The notes beneath the pieces are model-generated. The model did not search any database. It worked only from the letters and a program-made list of their open reading frames with translations, and was not told where the DNA came from. From contig CATYVH010000022.1 in assembly GCA_958413765.1 (NCBI GenBank), positions 1-29,035 on the forward strand: 29,035 nucleotides of DNA, written 5' to 3'. Shown here one piece after another: positions 1 through 8,550 of this stretch (the stretch's first letter is position 1; every line of letters starts with the position of its first letter). The DNA is from an uncultured Collinsella sp. Lineage in GTDB: Bacteria; Actinomycetota; Coriobacteriia; Coriobacteriales; Coriobacteriaceae. The translations under genes were made by a program, and so were the position numbers.

Positions 1-1553
1 ATCTCGAGCGCAAGCGGGAGGTAGAGGTTGAGGGCGCGCCAGCTCCGCAGCATGAAGAAGCCGTCCTCGCCCAGCGTGTCCTTGAACAGGCACCAGCACA
101 TCCAGTACCAGGAGCACAGCGCGAACACGCCGTAGGCGTGGCGCCTCTCCCCGGGGCTGGGCTCGCGCCCGAAGTACAGCGCCAGGATCTCGTCGCCCTT
201 CTCGCGCGAGAGCCCGTCGCGCACCACCATGGTCGCCAGGTCGTTCATCGGGTCGTTCATGCCCGCGTACTCCCAGTCGATCATGCACAGGCCCTCGTCG
301 CCGACGATCCAGTTGACCGCGTACGTGTCGTTGTGGCAGAGCACCTTCGGCCAATCGTCGAGCTCCACGTGGTGCCATGCTCGGCCCAGGCGGCGCCTCA
401 GGCCGGCGAGGTGCCCCACGGCCTCGCCCTTCCTCGGGGAGGCGAGCTCGAGCAGGCGGTCGCCCTCGGAGAGGAGGTCGACCGCGAGCGCGCAGGAGGC
501 GCCGCTCTCGTGGAACGCGCGGATTTGCCCCACGCCCGCCGCGAGGTCCGCTGGGTTCTCGTAGTCGAAGGAGCACGACGAGGGCACGAAGCGCGAGAGC
601 TTCCAGCCCTCGGGGCTAATGTCGATGACGGAGGGGTCGATGCCCAGCTCCATCGCCGTGCGCTCGGCAACCACCTCGGCGTCGCGGTCGACCAGGGCGG
701 AAGAACTCACGCCCGGGTGCCTGTATACGTACTTCTCGTGCCTGAGGTGGAACGAGAACGAGACGTTCGTCAGGCCCGCGTTCAGCGGCTTGATGTGGGT
801 TATCTCCTCGGGCGCGCACGAGAGAAGGCGGCAGATGTTGGCGATTGCGGCGGGGCTAACGTTCGCGAGCACGCCGTCCTCGCCGAGCTCCTCCATGCTG
901 TCGAACTCGAGCATGCCTTCGGGGGCGGCGACGGCGAAGAGCGGCAGCTCGTCGGCATGCCGGCCCCAGAACTGCTCCCACAGGAGGCCCTTGACGCCGA
1001 TGTACCCGCGCTCGCGATCGTAGAGCCCGAAGAACCGCTCCGCCCACTCGGGCGCGATATAGGCCGCGCCCACCATGCAAGTGCCCGAGGGGGCTCCGCA
1101 GCGGAGGTTCGCCAGCCGCCCGTCGGCGCAGACGTCCGCGACGAGCTCGCGCGTGGCGTCCCCCTGCTCGCGCACCATGCGCACGGAGCGGTCCCCGCCG
1201 CCGAAGCCGACGAACGGGTTCTCCGCGTACCAGTGGTCGGCGCAGCACAGGAAGGAGCCGCCCATGCGGTCGCGAACGAGGTCCAGGCTCGAGAGGTTCG
1301 ACTCGTCTGCCCAGCGGGTGCTCACCACCAGGTCGACGCCGAACTCGTCCTCGAGGTAGAAGAAGCGCTCCTTCTCGTAGCCCACAACCACGGCGATGTC
1401 CTCGACGCCAGCCTCGCGAAGCTGACGGATCTGCCGCTCGATGAGCACCTCGCCCTTGTATTCGAAAAGCCCCTTGGGCTTGTCGTACAGCGGCGGGAAG
1501 AACTGGGAAGACTTGCCGGCGGCAAGGATAATGGACTTGTTGACCTTAACCAC
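1..1553 (-). CDS. Fused LicC-like nucleotidyltransferase / LicA-like choline kinase, 3' end cut by window edge
   Basis: About 517 codons are visible and the frame is still open at base 1, so the C-terminus is missing. The N-terminal ~240 residues are a nucleotidyltransferase of the CTP:phosphocholine cytidylyltransferase (LicC) type: SIILAAG near residue 7, KPKGL, then GEVLIERQIRQL and VVVGYEKERF. From about residue 255 a choline/ethanolamine-kinase-like domain follows, with the glycine loop LNAGLTNVSF, the catalytic HNDTY near residue 406 and IDWEYAGMNDP near 423. The inferred role is to phosphorylate choline (or a related alcohol) and activate it with CTP for transfer by the LicD protein encoded at 7674-8549. 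I chose GTG at 1553 because GAGGTG lies 7 nt upstream; TTG 1559 is the only other option before a stop. The start overlaps the stop of the preceding gene by 8 nt. Oddity: the usual GxGSRF loop reads GKSSQF. The substrate is not proven by sequence. Confidence 0.85.
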   Translation of the reverse strand, partial: MVKVNKSIILAAGKSSQFFPPLYDKPKGLFEYKGEVLIERQIRQLREAGVEDIAVVVGYEKERFFYLEDEFGVDLVVSTRWADESNLSSLDLVRDRMGGSFLCCADHWYAENPFVGFGGGDRSVRMVREQGDATRELVADVCADGRLANLRCGAPSGTCMVGAAYIAPEWAERFFGLYDRERGYIGVKGLLWEQFWGRHADELPLFAVAAPEGMLEFDSMEELGEDGVLANVSPAAIANICRLLSCAPEEITHIKPLNAGLTNVSFSFHLRHEKYVYRHPGVSSSALVDRDAEVVAERTAMELGIDPSVIDISPEGWKLSRFVPSSCSFDYENPADLAAGVGQIRAFHESGASCALAVDLLSEGDRLLELASPRKGEAVGHLAGLRRRLGRAWHHVELDDWPKVLCHNDTYAVNWIVGDEGLCMIDWEYAGMNDPMNDLATMVVRDGLSREKGDEILALYFGREPSPGERRHAYGVFALCSWYWMCWCLFKDTLGEDGFFMLRSWRALNLYLPLALE

Positions 1554-2775
1554 GACCAATCACCTCTTCGACGGTCACACCCGGGGTAGCCAAGCAATTA
1601 ATGATTTTGGCAATTGCCTCGTCGCCGCGCCCGTCGTCCTCTAGACCGATCATCTCCGAAAATCGCTCAACATCACGCTTGTGCTCGTCTTCGCTATACC
1701 CCAAGATTTCCGAAAGAAGCTCCTCTTCATTTTGAGCAACGGGGAAAGGGCGATCCTGCAGCGAGTAATAGAAGCCTCTGTCATCGCTATAAGAAGCAAC
1801 ATCAGGGGCATAAATGAATCCAGGCCTGCCCGTAAGCATAAAATCCTCCATGATAGATGAGTAATCGGTTAGAAGCACATCCGTAGCTGAAAGAAGCTCC
1901 TGGGCGTCTTTATAGAAGCTGGCATCTGCATACTTTTGCAAGAAATCGGGCCTGTGCAATTTTGCAATATTCGGATGCAAGCGATAAGCAAATGTAAACT
2001 TACGTCCGAACCTTTCGCCTAGCGCATGAATTAAAGCATCATAGTCAAAGCGGTAGGCATCCATCTCTTCGTTACGCCTGAAAGTGGGAGCATAGACGCA
2101 AAGTAATTCATCCTCAGGAATTCCTAGAATATTACGGACTTTTCTTCGAGCTACGTCATCGCCTAGAACCAAAGGCCTGTTCCTAGGATTACCGCACCTA
2201 ACAATAGGCCCGCTGTACCAAAACGCCCTTCGATAGACATCCTCATAGAGGCGATTGTCTGCGAACATCAGGTCCGTATCATTTCCATCTCGCTTGGCAT
2301 CGCGAACATATTCATAGGGAAGGTGCTCGGCAACGTCCCCCTCAACGCGTTTAGGCGAAAGATAAGCATGCCAGGTCTGAATGTAGATTTGATCTTTCCG
2401 CTTTGGAACGTTCTTCGATCGACGGCAATTGTCTATCCAGAATCTTGCAGTCGACAACTCGTAACGAGCTTGATGGCTCCCGTAGGCAACTTGGCGAACG
2501 TAAGAAGGGATATCGTCTTGAGGTTCGTTCAACAGAAGAACGAGGTCGAATTTACCAGGATAAAGTCTATTCAACGCCTCGGAAATATATTTCGGATTGC
2601 ATAAGTAGCCACGGCCCATGTTGCATATAAGAACTACTTTTCGATAATCGATCTCAGCCTTGCGAGAAAGTAGAACTCCATCGAGCCGTTTTGGTGCCTC
2701 GGGAATATCTTTAATACTAAACCAAATTGGCTTAGCCGTATTTTTTATGACTTCAGTTAAAGGCATTACGATCAC
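1546..2775 (-). CDS. CDP-glycerol/CDP-ribitol glycerophosphotransferase family protein (TagB/TagF-like)
   Basis: The 409-residue protein matches the Glyphos_transf family, which moves polyol-phosphate from a CDP-polyol to a lipid-linked teichoic acid or capsule precursor at the inner membrane face. Family signatures visible in order are QTWHAYLSPKR (the W-H pair of the nucleotide site), CGNPRNRP, VYAPTFRRN, YRLHPN, LLTDYSSIMEDFML and SYSDDRGFYY. It lacks a long N-terminal extension, so it resembles a TagB-size primase or short polymerase more than a full TagF. The GTG at 2775 overlaps the flippase stop (GTGA); AAGGAG sits only 4 nt upstream, so ATG 2766 (13 nt spacing) is an alternative. The gene is AT-rich compared with the licCA-like gene that follows it. 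Which polyol is used cannot be read from sequence, though the neighbouring cytidylyltransferase makes CDP-linked donors plausible. Confidence 0.88.
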   Translation of the reverse strand: MIVMPLTEVIKNTAKPIWFSIKDIPEAPKRLDGVLLSRKAEIDYRKVVLICNMGRGYLCNPKYISEALNRLYPGKFDLVLLLNEPQDDIPSYVRQVAYGSHQARYELSTARFWIDNCRRSKNVPKRKDQIYIQTWHAYLSPKRVEGDVAEHLPYEYVRDAKRDGNDTDLMFADNRLYEDVYRRAFWYSGPIVRCGNPRNRPLVLGDDVARRKVRNILGIPEDELLCVYAPTFRRNEEMDAYRFDYDALIHALGERFGRKFTFAYRLHPNIAKLHRPDFLQKYADASFYKDAQELLSATDVLLTDYSSIMEDFMLTGRPGFIYAPDVASYSDDRGFYYSLQDRPFPVAQNEEELLSEILGYSEDEHKRDVERFSEMIGLEDDGRGDEAIAKIINCLATPGVTVEEVIGRG

Positions 2776-4187
2776 CTAACTCCTTTTATCGAAAACAACT
2801 TCTTCGTCACACCGACAAGGTCCTTCGCGTAGAGAACCACGACGACGATAAAAAGTGCGGACAAGAGCGCATACATACCTATCTCATCAGTAACTAAAAG
2901 AAGGGTGAGGGACTGAGCTATCAAAAGAGCGTAAGTGGCGACATCACGCACAAGATTGATGCGGATCCTCACATAGCGCTTGGCACGAACGAGTCTGAGA
3001 ATCCAAACTTCCACATAGCAAATCGTTGTGGAAATAGCGGCTGCCATAGGACCAAAGAAAGGAACGAAAATGAGGTTCAGCACAAGATTGGTGATCGCTC
3101 CGGCAGCAGAAGATGTTGCAAAGCTCTTGGTGTCTTTCACGGCGGTGAAAAAACCGCCGAGATAGTTTGAGAGAGCGCCGAAGATAATCGCAATCGTCAG
3201 CCAGGGGACGTACTGCCAAGCAACGAAAAAATCGTTCGCATAAAGAAAGCGAGCAAACACCTTATCTAAAACGATGATCGCAGAACAGACAATGGTGAGC
3301 ATGCAGTTGTAAATTGAATAGGTCTGGGCAAAGAACCCATTGCTGTCATCAGGGTCGTAGTCTTTTACGACCGAGAGGGTCCAGGCTTGACTGAAGATAT
3401 TTTGTAAGATGCTCAGAATCGAAGGGATCTTGGAGGCGACTGAGTAGATACCATTTGCCGCCAAGCCACAGAAGAATATGACAACGTAGCGGTCAGAGAC
3501 GCTCGTCACCCACCAGGCAATGCTGTTGGCGGCAAGTGGGAGCGAATAGACAATAAGCTCTTTAGTCTCTACTTTATATGCAGAAAAGAGCCGTATATGT
3601 TTTAGGATTCCCGTCTTGATAACTAGGAAAATTAATTGACTAAGTGGGCCAAGGATATTGGCGAGAAAATAGCCATCAAGCCCCATGTTAAGGGGAACGA
3701 GCAAGACGACGTTAAGCACAATCGTAATGAACGATCCGAGGACACCAGAGATGGATAAATCGGCTATTTTATCAAGTCCTCGCGCATAAAAGAGCAATAG
3801 TCCCGAAAAGGCCTGCGACGCGAACATCAATAGAAAGTAAAAAGAATACAAAGGGGTGAGCTCAAATAGATCAGTCCGGCTCACGATTAAGAGCCCCACC
3901 ATTACAAGAGCGGTTCCTAAGAGGGTGCACCTGAATCCAACCGTAGCAACGCCATCTCTGTCATAGTCCCTTTCCAAAGAGAATCTAAGCACGCCCTCTT
4001 GAATATTTAAAGTAACAATTGGCAGTAGAACCCCGACAGTCGTATAGAAGACGTCATAGGTACCGTACTCACCAGTCGTGAGGACGCTTGTATATAACGG
4101 AACCAGGAAGAAACTCAGCAATTTGGTAGCAAAATTGCTGATTGTAAGAAGCCCAACGTTTTTTAACAGATATTTATACCGTCCCAT
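2772..4187 (-). CDS. Wzx-like polysaccharide flippase (MATE/MOP superfamily)
   Basis: This 471-residue protein is hydrophobic almost throughout, with about 12-14 predicted membrane segments and short basic loops, the layout of Polysacc_synt (Wzx) flippases. The N-terminus KNVGLLTISNFATKLLSFF, followed by YTSVLTTGEYGTYD, is the typical family opening. Wzx proteins move undecaprenyl-diphosphate-linked repeat units across the membrane. It follows the Wzy-like gene with a 14-nt overlap and precedes the TagB/F-like gene with a 4-nt overlap, so translation is probably coupled. The ATG at 4187 has a G-rich ribosome site (GGGGGGCG) just upstream. Its low GC content matches the polymerase gene beside it and suggests the two were acquired together. 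Substrate specificity cannot be inferred. Confidence 0.9.
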   Translation of the reverse strand: MGRYKYLLKNVGLLTISNFATKLLSFFLVPLYTSVLTTGEYGTYDVFYTTVGVLLPIVTLNIQEGVLRFSLERDYDRDGVATVGFRCTLLGTALVMVGLLIVSRTDLFELTPLYSFYFLLMFASQAFSGLLLFYARGLDKIADLSISGVLGSFITIVLNVVLLVPLNMGLDGYFLANILGPLSQLIFLVIKTGILKHIRLFSAYKVETKELIVYSLPLAANSIAWWVTSVSDRYVVIFFCGLAANGIYSVASKIPSILSILQNIFSQAWTLSVVKDYDPDDSNGFFAQTYSIYNCMLTIVCSAIIVLDKVFARFLYANDFFVAWQYVPWLTIAIIFGALSNYLGGFFTAVKDTKSFATSSAAGAITNLVLNLIFVPFFGPMAAAISTTICYVEVWILRLVRAKRYVRIRINLVRDVATYALLIAQSLTLLLVTDEIGMYALLSALFIVVVVLYAKDLVGVTKKLFSIKGVR

Positions 4188-5403
4188 TTTCGCCCCCCTC
4201 TTCTAAAGAGGAGTGTGATTTCACCCAAATAACCATGGGGATTGCGGCGAACAAGAGCTGCGACCCGTAATAAATATCGACGTTGTCCGTAAAAAATAGG
4301 ACGAACATGAATAAGGTGATCAGAACATACGCGTTGAAGGTTTCCTCGCCGCACACCTTGTGAATCCAAGCCGGGAGATAGACAAGAAAATATCCGAGCC
4401 AGCAAAGAAATCCGAAAAAACCAATTTCATAGTAATACTTAAGGATGTCGCAATGGACTCCTCCGACATGCAGGTAAGAATAAGTTGTCGTAAATAAATG
4501 CGTAAGCGAGTTGACACCCGCACCGATATAGAGAGGGCTAAACACACTATTGTCAACGGTGACCTGCCAATAGTAGTTTCTACCCATTACATTTAGAGAG
4601 TGACCCGACATCCAGCTAGAGATGAAGCCGTTATACAACAGCACGACAAAGACGAAACAGCAGACTGCCAGTAAAAACAAACCAGCCGAGTAAATCTGCG
4701 CCCCGGCTTTCTTCCCTAAATGACTATGAATAACGTGGACCACAACAACCACGACGATCGCAAGAAGGACAATTCGCTTAAAACCCATGAAGCACATTGT
4801 AAGAGACGCAATTGTTTTGATTCCCCTCCCCCGTTCGCAATCGATCAAGAGGTAATAAACCGACAAGAAGGCAGCAGTGAAGGTAAACTGATGCGTTTCG
4901 AATGGGTTGAACGCCAAAGAATTAAACATAGCTTCAATGGGTGCGACTAGACAACCAATACCCGCAATCATGCACGTATACGGAACAACAAAAAGAAACG
5001 AGACGAGGCATGAATAAAAGACAAGATCGATGGTCTTTTTGCCATATAGATAAACAGACGCGATTGGGAGTGCAACAGCAATGAACTGATTGAAACCCCC
5101 TGGGTGCCCCGAGGATGATAGGCCCGTAACAAATAGAAAGTAGGAATACAGCAGAATCAGCATTTTTGGCAGTGCGAACCTTATTCCAAGTGGCTTAAGC
5201 CCTCGGTTGAGAGGGCCGCTAGTAGAAACGGTCCTTGATAAAGCAACGACGATCCAAAAAACGGATATCCCGTATACGACAACATTCGGGATGTCGTAAC
5301 CCGCTACCTGAGTGTTAAGCGCGATGCCCATGCTGACGATGAATGCGAATTCATCGACGGTCAGACGGACACTCATTTTCTGCACCGATTTATCTATTGA
5401 CAT
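4174..5403 (-). CDS. Wzy-like O-antigen/capsule polymerase, integral membrane
   Basis: The 409-residue protein has about 10-12 hydrophobic segments. A large extracytoplasmic stretch around residues 270-330 carries GRNYYW, GAGVNSLTH and HCDILKYYYEIGFFGF, which resembles the H-x-D...ELG signature near the Wzy_C/O-antigen ligase loop. Such proteins join lipid-linked repeat units outside the membrane. Wzy sequences diverge fast, so the call rests on topology, this loop and its position beside the flippase gene. I chose ATG 5403 because AAAGGATGA lies directly upstream; an in-frame ATG at 5451 would overlap the preceding gene and lacks a good ribosome site. The gene is strongly AT-rich (about 38% GC in places), unlike the ends of the cluster. 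Confidence 0.8.
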   Translation of the reverse strand: MSIDKSVQKMSVRLTVDEFAFIVSMGIALNTQVAGYDIPNVVVYGISVFWIVVALSRTVSTSGPLNRGLKPLGIRFALPKMLILLYSYFLFVTGLSSSGHPGGFNQFIAVALPIASVYLYGKKTIDLVFYSCLVSFLFVVPYTCMIAGIGCLVAPIEAMFNSLAFNPFETHQFTFTAAFLSVYYLLIDCERGRGIKTIASLTMCFMGFKRIVLLAIVVVVVVHVIHSHLGKKAGAQIYSAGLFLLAVCCFVFVVLLYNGFISSWMSGHSLNVMGRNYYWQVTVDNSVFSPLYIGAGVNSLTHLFTTTYSYLHVGGVHCDILKYYYEIGFFGFLCWLGYFLVYLPAWIHKVCGEETFNAYVLITLFMFVLFFTDNVDIYYGSQLLFAAIPMVIWVKSHSSLEEGGENGTV

Positions 5404-5437
5404 TTCATCCTTTCTGAAAGCGCGGGATGATCGTGCT

Positions 5438-6133
5438 TTATTTACAGTCATCGATGAAGTCGTTGTAATCCTCGTATTGTTTAGCGTTCTTCATCCACTT
5501 TAGGCTCTCATCCCACGTCCCCATCAAGCTCGCCTGCGACTCATGCACACCGCAGAGATGCTCGGGGTCTGCGAATAGCGGGAAGTACTCACGAATCTCC
5601 TCGGGCTTGGGATTGCGGCCCCACCTTGAACGGAATCTCCGCACGTATTCCTTGGCTTCCTCGACCTGCGCTGCGGCTCTCTTCTCCCTATAGTGCTCCA
5701 ATGAGCAGATTCGACGAGCGGGCACCCCCCCCCAAACAGAATTGCCCTCGACATGACCGCTCACCACAGCATGGGCGCCGATAATGACGTTGTCCTCGAT
5801 AGTCGTGCCGCAAAGGATGGTGGCGCCCCACCCGACGAAGACGTTGTTGCCGATGGTGACCGGTTTCTCGTTGCCCAGAATTTCGCCCGTCTTGCCCTTG
5901 ACTACTGACCAGCCGTAGTCATGGGTAAGGATAGTAATGGGCCCCGTGAGGTTAACGTGGTCGCCGATTGTCAGAAGGTGCGGGTCGGTGATGTCGACGT
6001 GCGTGTCGCCGGGGCAATGGAACGTGACGTCCTCACCAATAGTGACACCGCGTGAACGCAGGTACTTCAAGTACCCCTCGTTGTTCACGAGGAGCTTGTT
6101 GTAAACCTTCCTCACCACGTCTCTCAAAGCCAT
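5438..6133 (-). CDS. Left-handed beta-helix acyltransferase (WcaF/NodL-like), with a G9 tract
   Basis: The protein has 231 residues. Hexapeptide repeats run from about residue 45 to 150: VTIGEDVTF, LTIGDHVNLTG, VTIGNNVFVGWGATILCG and NVIIGAHAVVSG, ending in the conserved VWGGVPARRI turn. This is the acetyl-CoA-dependent O-acetyltransferase fold, so it probably acylates a sugar of the surface glycan or its precursor. An unusual charged tail of about 75 residues follows the helix. The ATG at 6133 is preceded by GGAGACGCGAAC, a good ribosome site. The VWGGV codons are all G-ended, which creates nine consecutive G on the coding strand (C at 5725-5733). A change of one base there would disrupt the end of the helix and the tail, so the gene may be phase-variable; as read here it is in frame. 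Confidence 0.85.
   Translation of the reverse strand: MALRDVVRKVYNKLLVNNEGYLKYLRSRGVTIGEDVTFHCPGDTHVDITDPHLLTIGDHVNLTGPITILTHDYGWSVVKGKTGEILGNEKPVTIGNNVFVGWGATILCGTTIEDNVIIGAHAVVSGHVEGNSVWGGVPARRICSLEHYREKRAAAQVEEAKEYVRRFRSRWGRNPKPEEIREYFPLFADPEHLCGVHESQASLMGTWDESLKWMKNAKQYEDYNDFIDDCK
5725..5733. repeat. Homopolymer of nine C (G9 in the acyltransferase coding strand)
   Basis: Nine consecutive C on the plus strand lie inside the acyltransferase reading frame, at the codons for W-G-G-V. It is the longest G/C homopolymer I noticed in the window. Tracts of this length are classic sites of slipped-strand mispairing in capsule and lipopolysaccharide genes. The tract partly encodes a conserved motif, so it may be incidental. 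Confidence 0.9.
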
Positions 6134-6148
6134 GTTCGCGTCTCCAAT

Positions 6149-7186
6149 CTAGATGACCCCCTTAACCGCAGCCATGTAGAGAACGTTTGCGGCCTGGTGC
6201 CTCAGCAACTGCACGAAGACCTTCTGCTTAAAGCGGAGTCTCTCGCATGGGTAGTCATTAATCACTTTCATCAGGCGTTCGTCGCCCGCCATATTGTGAA
6301 TGGCGCGGCAGGCGTCGCGGCGGCTCTTACCGCTTACGCGAGGCACTTCCTGCGAGATGCACATCTTCATATTGATAAATAAGGTCTTTTTTAATCTCAA
6401 AACGCATTCCGATTCCGAGGGCGAGTCCGCCACGAGTCGAAGAGCGTAGTCGTAGAAATAAAGACTGGCGTCGAAGCGATCTGGTCTATACGAAGTGGTA
6501 AGTGACGAAAGGTTCGTGCGGTACGAATACCCCACGTTGCTCGTCGTCACTACCTTGTTGCTAGTCCTGAGGTACTTGTATTTAAAGACGAAGTCTTCGC
6601 TGATTACCTCGCGCTCCGAGGGAAAGCGCAGGATATGTTCGTTTATGTTCCTTGTTGCGAAAATAGACGAACATACCGACATTGGAATCGAATCGGACAT
6701 CTCGGGGGAGCTGCCGCATACGCGGGGTATAAACCTCTTTGCTAGCTCGTCGCCCTCCCACACGGCATCCTCGAGTTTGAACTCAAACTGGGGACTTCCT
6801 TTATCATCTCGCTTGGTGAAACCGCCCAGAACACAATCCGCCCCGGTGTCCTCAATGGCTCGGGCTAACGTCTCAACCATGTCGGATTCGAGCCAGTCAT
6901 CCGAGTCCACGAACATTACGTGCGTTGACTCAGGGCTCAGGTTGTCAAGCCCCGTGTTACGCGCGAAACCCAACCCCGCGTTCTCCTTATGCACTGTCCG
7001 CACGCAATCGTTCTCAGAGGAGAGTCGATCACACAGCTCGCCCGACCCGTCGGTCGACCCGTCGTCGACGAGCAACACCTCGAAAACTGAATACGACTGT
7101 TCAAGAATTGAGCGGACGCACTGCTCGAGGTAGCGCCTAACGTTGTACACGGGCACGATAAGGGTTATGTTCAGCTTTTGATCCAC
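6149..7186 (-). CDS. GT2-family glycosyltransferase
   Basis: The 345-residue protein opens with the GT-A fold of family 2 transferases: LIVPVYNVRRYLEQC at residues 9-23, FEVLLVDDGSTDGSG near 35-49, ENAGLGFARNTGLDN near 69-83 and the metal/nucleotide-binding FVDSDDW near 92-98. The acceptor half ends in a basic region with weak hydrophobicity. It would transfer a sugar from a UDP- or similar nucleotide sugar to the lipid-linked oligosaccharide on the cytoplasmic side. The start is GTG at 7186 without a clear ribosome site close by, so the true start is less certain. It sits between the two acyltransferase genes. Sugar specificity is not inferable. Confidence 0.92.
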   Translation of the reverse strand: MDQKLNITLIVPVYNVRRYLEQCVRSILEQSYSVFEVLLVDDGSTDGSGELCDRLSSENDCVRTVHKENAGLGFARNTGLDNLSPESTHVMFVDSDDWLESDMVETLARAIEDTGADCVLGGFTKRDDKGSPQFEFKLEDAVWEGDELAKRFIPRVCGSSPEMSDSIPMSVCSSIFATRNINEHILRFPSEREVISEDFVFKYKYLRTSNKVVTTSNVGYSYRTNLSSLTTSYRPDRFDASLYFYDYALRLVADSPSESECVLRLKKTLFINMKMCISQEVPRVSGKSRRDACRAIHNMAGDERLMKVINDYPCERLRFKQKVFVQLLRHQAANVLYMAAVKGVI

Positions 7187-7213
7187 GTTTAAGAAGGCTT
7201 CCTAGTCGTATCT

Positions 7214-7690
7214 CTATACCAATCGAGCGGGCGCACCGGCGTACAGCGCGCCCGACTCGGTAAGGTCGCACGTGACAACAGGGTTCTCCGAGACGAGAGG
7301 GCGGCACGCAATCGAGGAGCCGCGCTTAACGACTGCATTAGCGCAAAGGCAACAATGCTGACCAATCGAAACCGGCGCGTAGGTTAACTTTGAGCTAACC
7401 CCTCTGCAGTCGAATTCGTGGTCGTGGTCGTAAATCTGGACATTAGGACCAAAGAGCGTGTTTGCACCGATGAGGGCGGATTGGACTGCCGTCACGCGGC
7501 AGCCCTCGTTCATGTAAACGCCGCCTTCCAGTACTAGAGTTGCGCCTTCGCCCAATATCACTCGTGCACCCTTGCCCAGGTACAATGGTTTGCCTGAGGC
7601 GATCTTGAGCCAATTTCCGGCCACAACGCACATCTTGGCAACCCGTAGGGCGGAAGCGCCCCATTTAAGCGCCTTAGCAATCTTGTTCAT
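7214..7690 (-). CDS. Hexapeptide-repeat acyltransferase, short form
   Basis: This 158-residue protein contains left-handed beta-helix repeats: LYLGKGARVILGEGATLVLEG at about 36-56, then MNEGCRVTAV, ALIGANTLFGPNVQIYDHDHEFDC and VSIGQHCCLCANAVVKRGS, ending with YAGAPARLV. The HDHEF loop is typical of maltose/galactoside O-acetyltransferase-like enzymes, where His is catalytic. The probable role is O- or N-acetylation of a glycan sugar. The ATG at 7690 lies 17 nt inside the end of licD with GGAAG upstream, implying coupled translation. The N-terminal ~30 residues are amphipathic and may touch the membrane. Confidence 0.82.
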   Translation of the reverse strand: MNKIAKALKWGASALRVAKMCVVAGNWLKIASGKPLYLGKGARVILGEGATLVLEGGVYMNEGCRVTAVQSALIGANTLFGPNVQIYDHDHEFDCRGVSSKLTYAPVSIGQHCCLCANAVVKRGSSIACRPLVSENPVVTCDLTESGALYAGAPARLV

Positions 7691-8549
7691 CGGTGCTTCC
7701 GCTACTTGTAGGGTCGAAGTCGCTGGAAACGCTGACGCGCCAGGCCTTCAACTCATGCGCAATACGCTTGTCGGCAGGCGGAAGTGACATATAGTCCCCG
7801 TACATTATCGAGAGATAGCGGTCCGCATCCTCAAAGCCAAAGAACTGTTCGTTTTCGAATTCGTATTCAACCAAGTTGTTAAACAGGCTCGCGGGGAAAA
7901 CCTCCAGCGACTGGCTGACCGCCCAAGCCAGATTGGCAGCAGTGCCGATAGTTGAAAAGCAACCGTTATCCGTCATCGTTCTTAGCTTGCCGAGAGCCCA
8001 CTGTTGCAGAGGGGTGTGCCTGGCAAACGCGCCGAAGACGGTTTTGAAGCAGCCAGCAACTCCTGGCTGTCCCGAGCTCCATCTTGATGCTTGGAACAGG
8101 TACTTATATCGAGCTGCTGCATCCCAGGCCTTGCTGGCTTCGGCTTCACTTTCGAAAGAAACAATCGGAAAGATATCGATCCACACATATTCGCGGATTC
8201 CCTCTGCAATGAATGCAGACTTTACCTCAATGCTGGTATCCACCAGTTTTTCAAAAGGAATTGCAGCTGAACCTTTAAGGTTCAGCTGACTGGCAAGCCC
8301 AACATGGGATTGCTCCGCTCCAGTACGGGAGACGAAGCCAGCCAGAAACTTCCTGTAGTCCTCAACGGGCATGACGACATCGATATCATCATCCCAGGGA
8401 ATGAACCCCTTGTGCCTAACCGCACCGAGAAGAGTGCCGGAACCCATTGAATATCGCAGATTGTTCTCTCGACAATAGCAGTCGAAAATGCGAAGGAGCC
8501 GCAGCTCGGCAGCTTTCACCTCTTGCATGGATAAATACTCGGTCGTCAT
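7674..8549 (-). CDS. LicD-family phosphotransferase (phosphocholine or phosphopolyol transfer)
   Basis: The protein has 291 residues. The LicD signature is near the start: YSMGSGTLLGAVRHKG at residues 33-48 followed by FIPWDDDIDVVMP at 49-61, with the acidic triad expected of this nucleotidyltransferase-like fold. LicD proteins move phosphocholine from CDP-choline (or similar groups from CDP-alcohols) onto cell-surface glycans. The fused LicC-LicA-like gene at the other end of the same operon could supply the activated donor. The ATG at 8549 follows the preceding stop by one base. The donor alcohol remains an inference, because LicD-family members also transfer other phospho-alcohols. Confidence 0.9.
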   Translation of the reverse strand: MTTEYLSMQEVKAAELRLLRIFDCYCRENNLRYSMGSGTLLGAVRHKGFIPWDDDIDVVMPVEDYRKFLAGFVSRTGAEQSHVGLASQLNLKGSAAIPFEKLVDTSIEVKSAFIAEGIREYVWIDIFPIVSFESEAEASKAWDAAARYKYLFQASRWSSGQPGVAGCFKTVFGAFARHTPLQQWALGKLRTMTDNGCFSTIGTAANLAWAVSQSLEVFPASLFNNLVEYEFENEQFFGFEDADRYLSIMYGDYMSLPPADKRIAHELKAWRVSVSSDFDPTSSGSTDEQDC

Positions 8550-8550
8550 A

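Noticed and set aside
138..1589. Long plus-strand open frame opposite the licCA-like gene
   Set aside because: It is a shadow of a GC-rich minus-strand gene with clear kinase and nucleotidyltransferase motifs. Its own product shows no family signature and has a His/Val/Arg/Glu-heavy composition typical of antisense frames.
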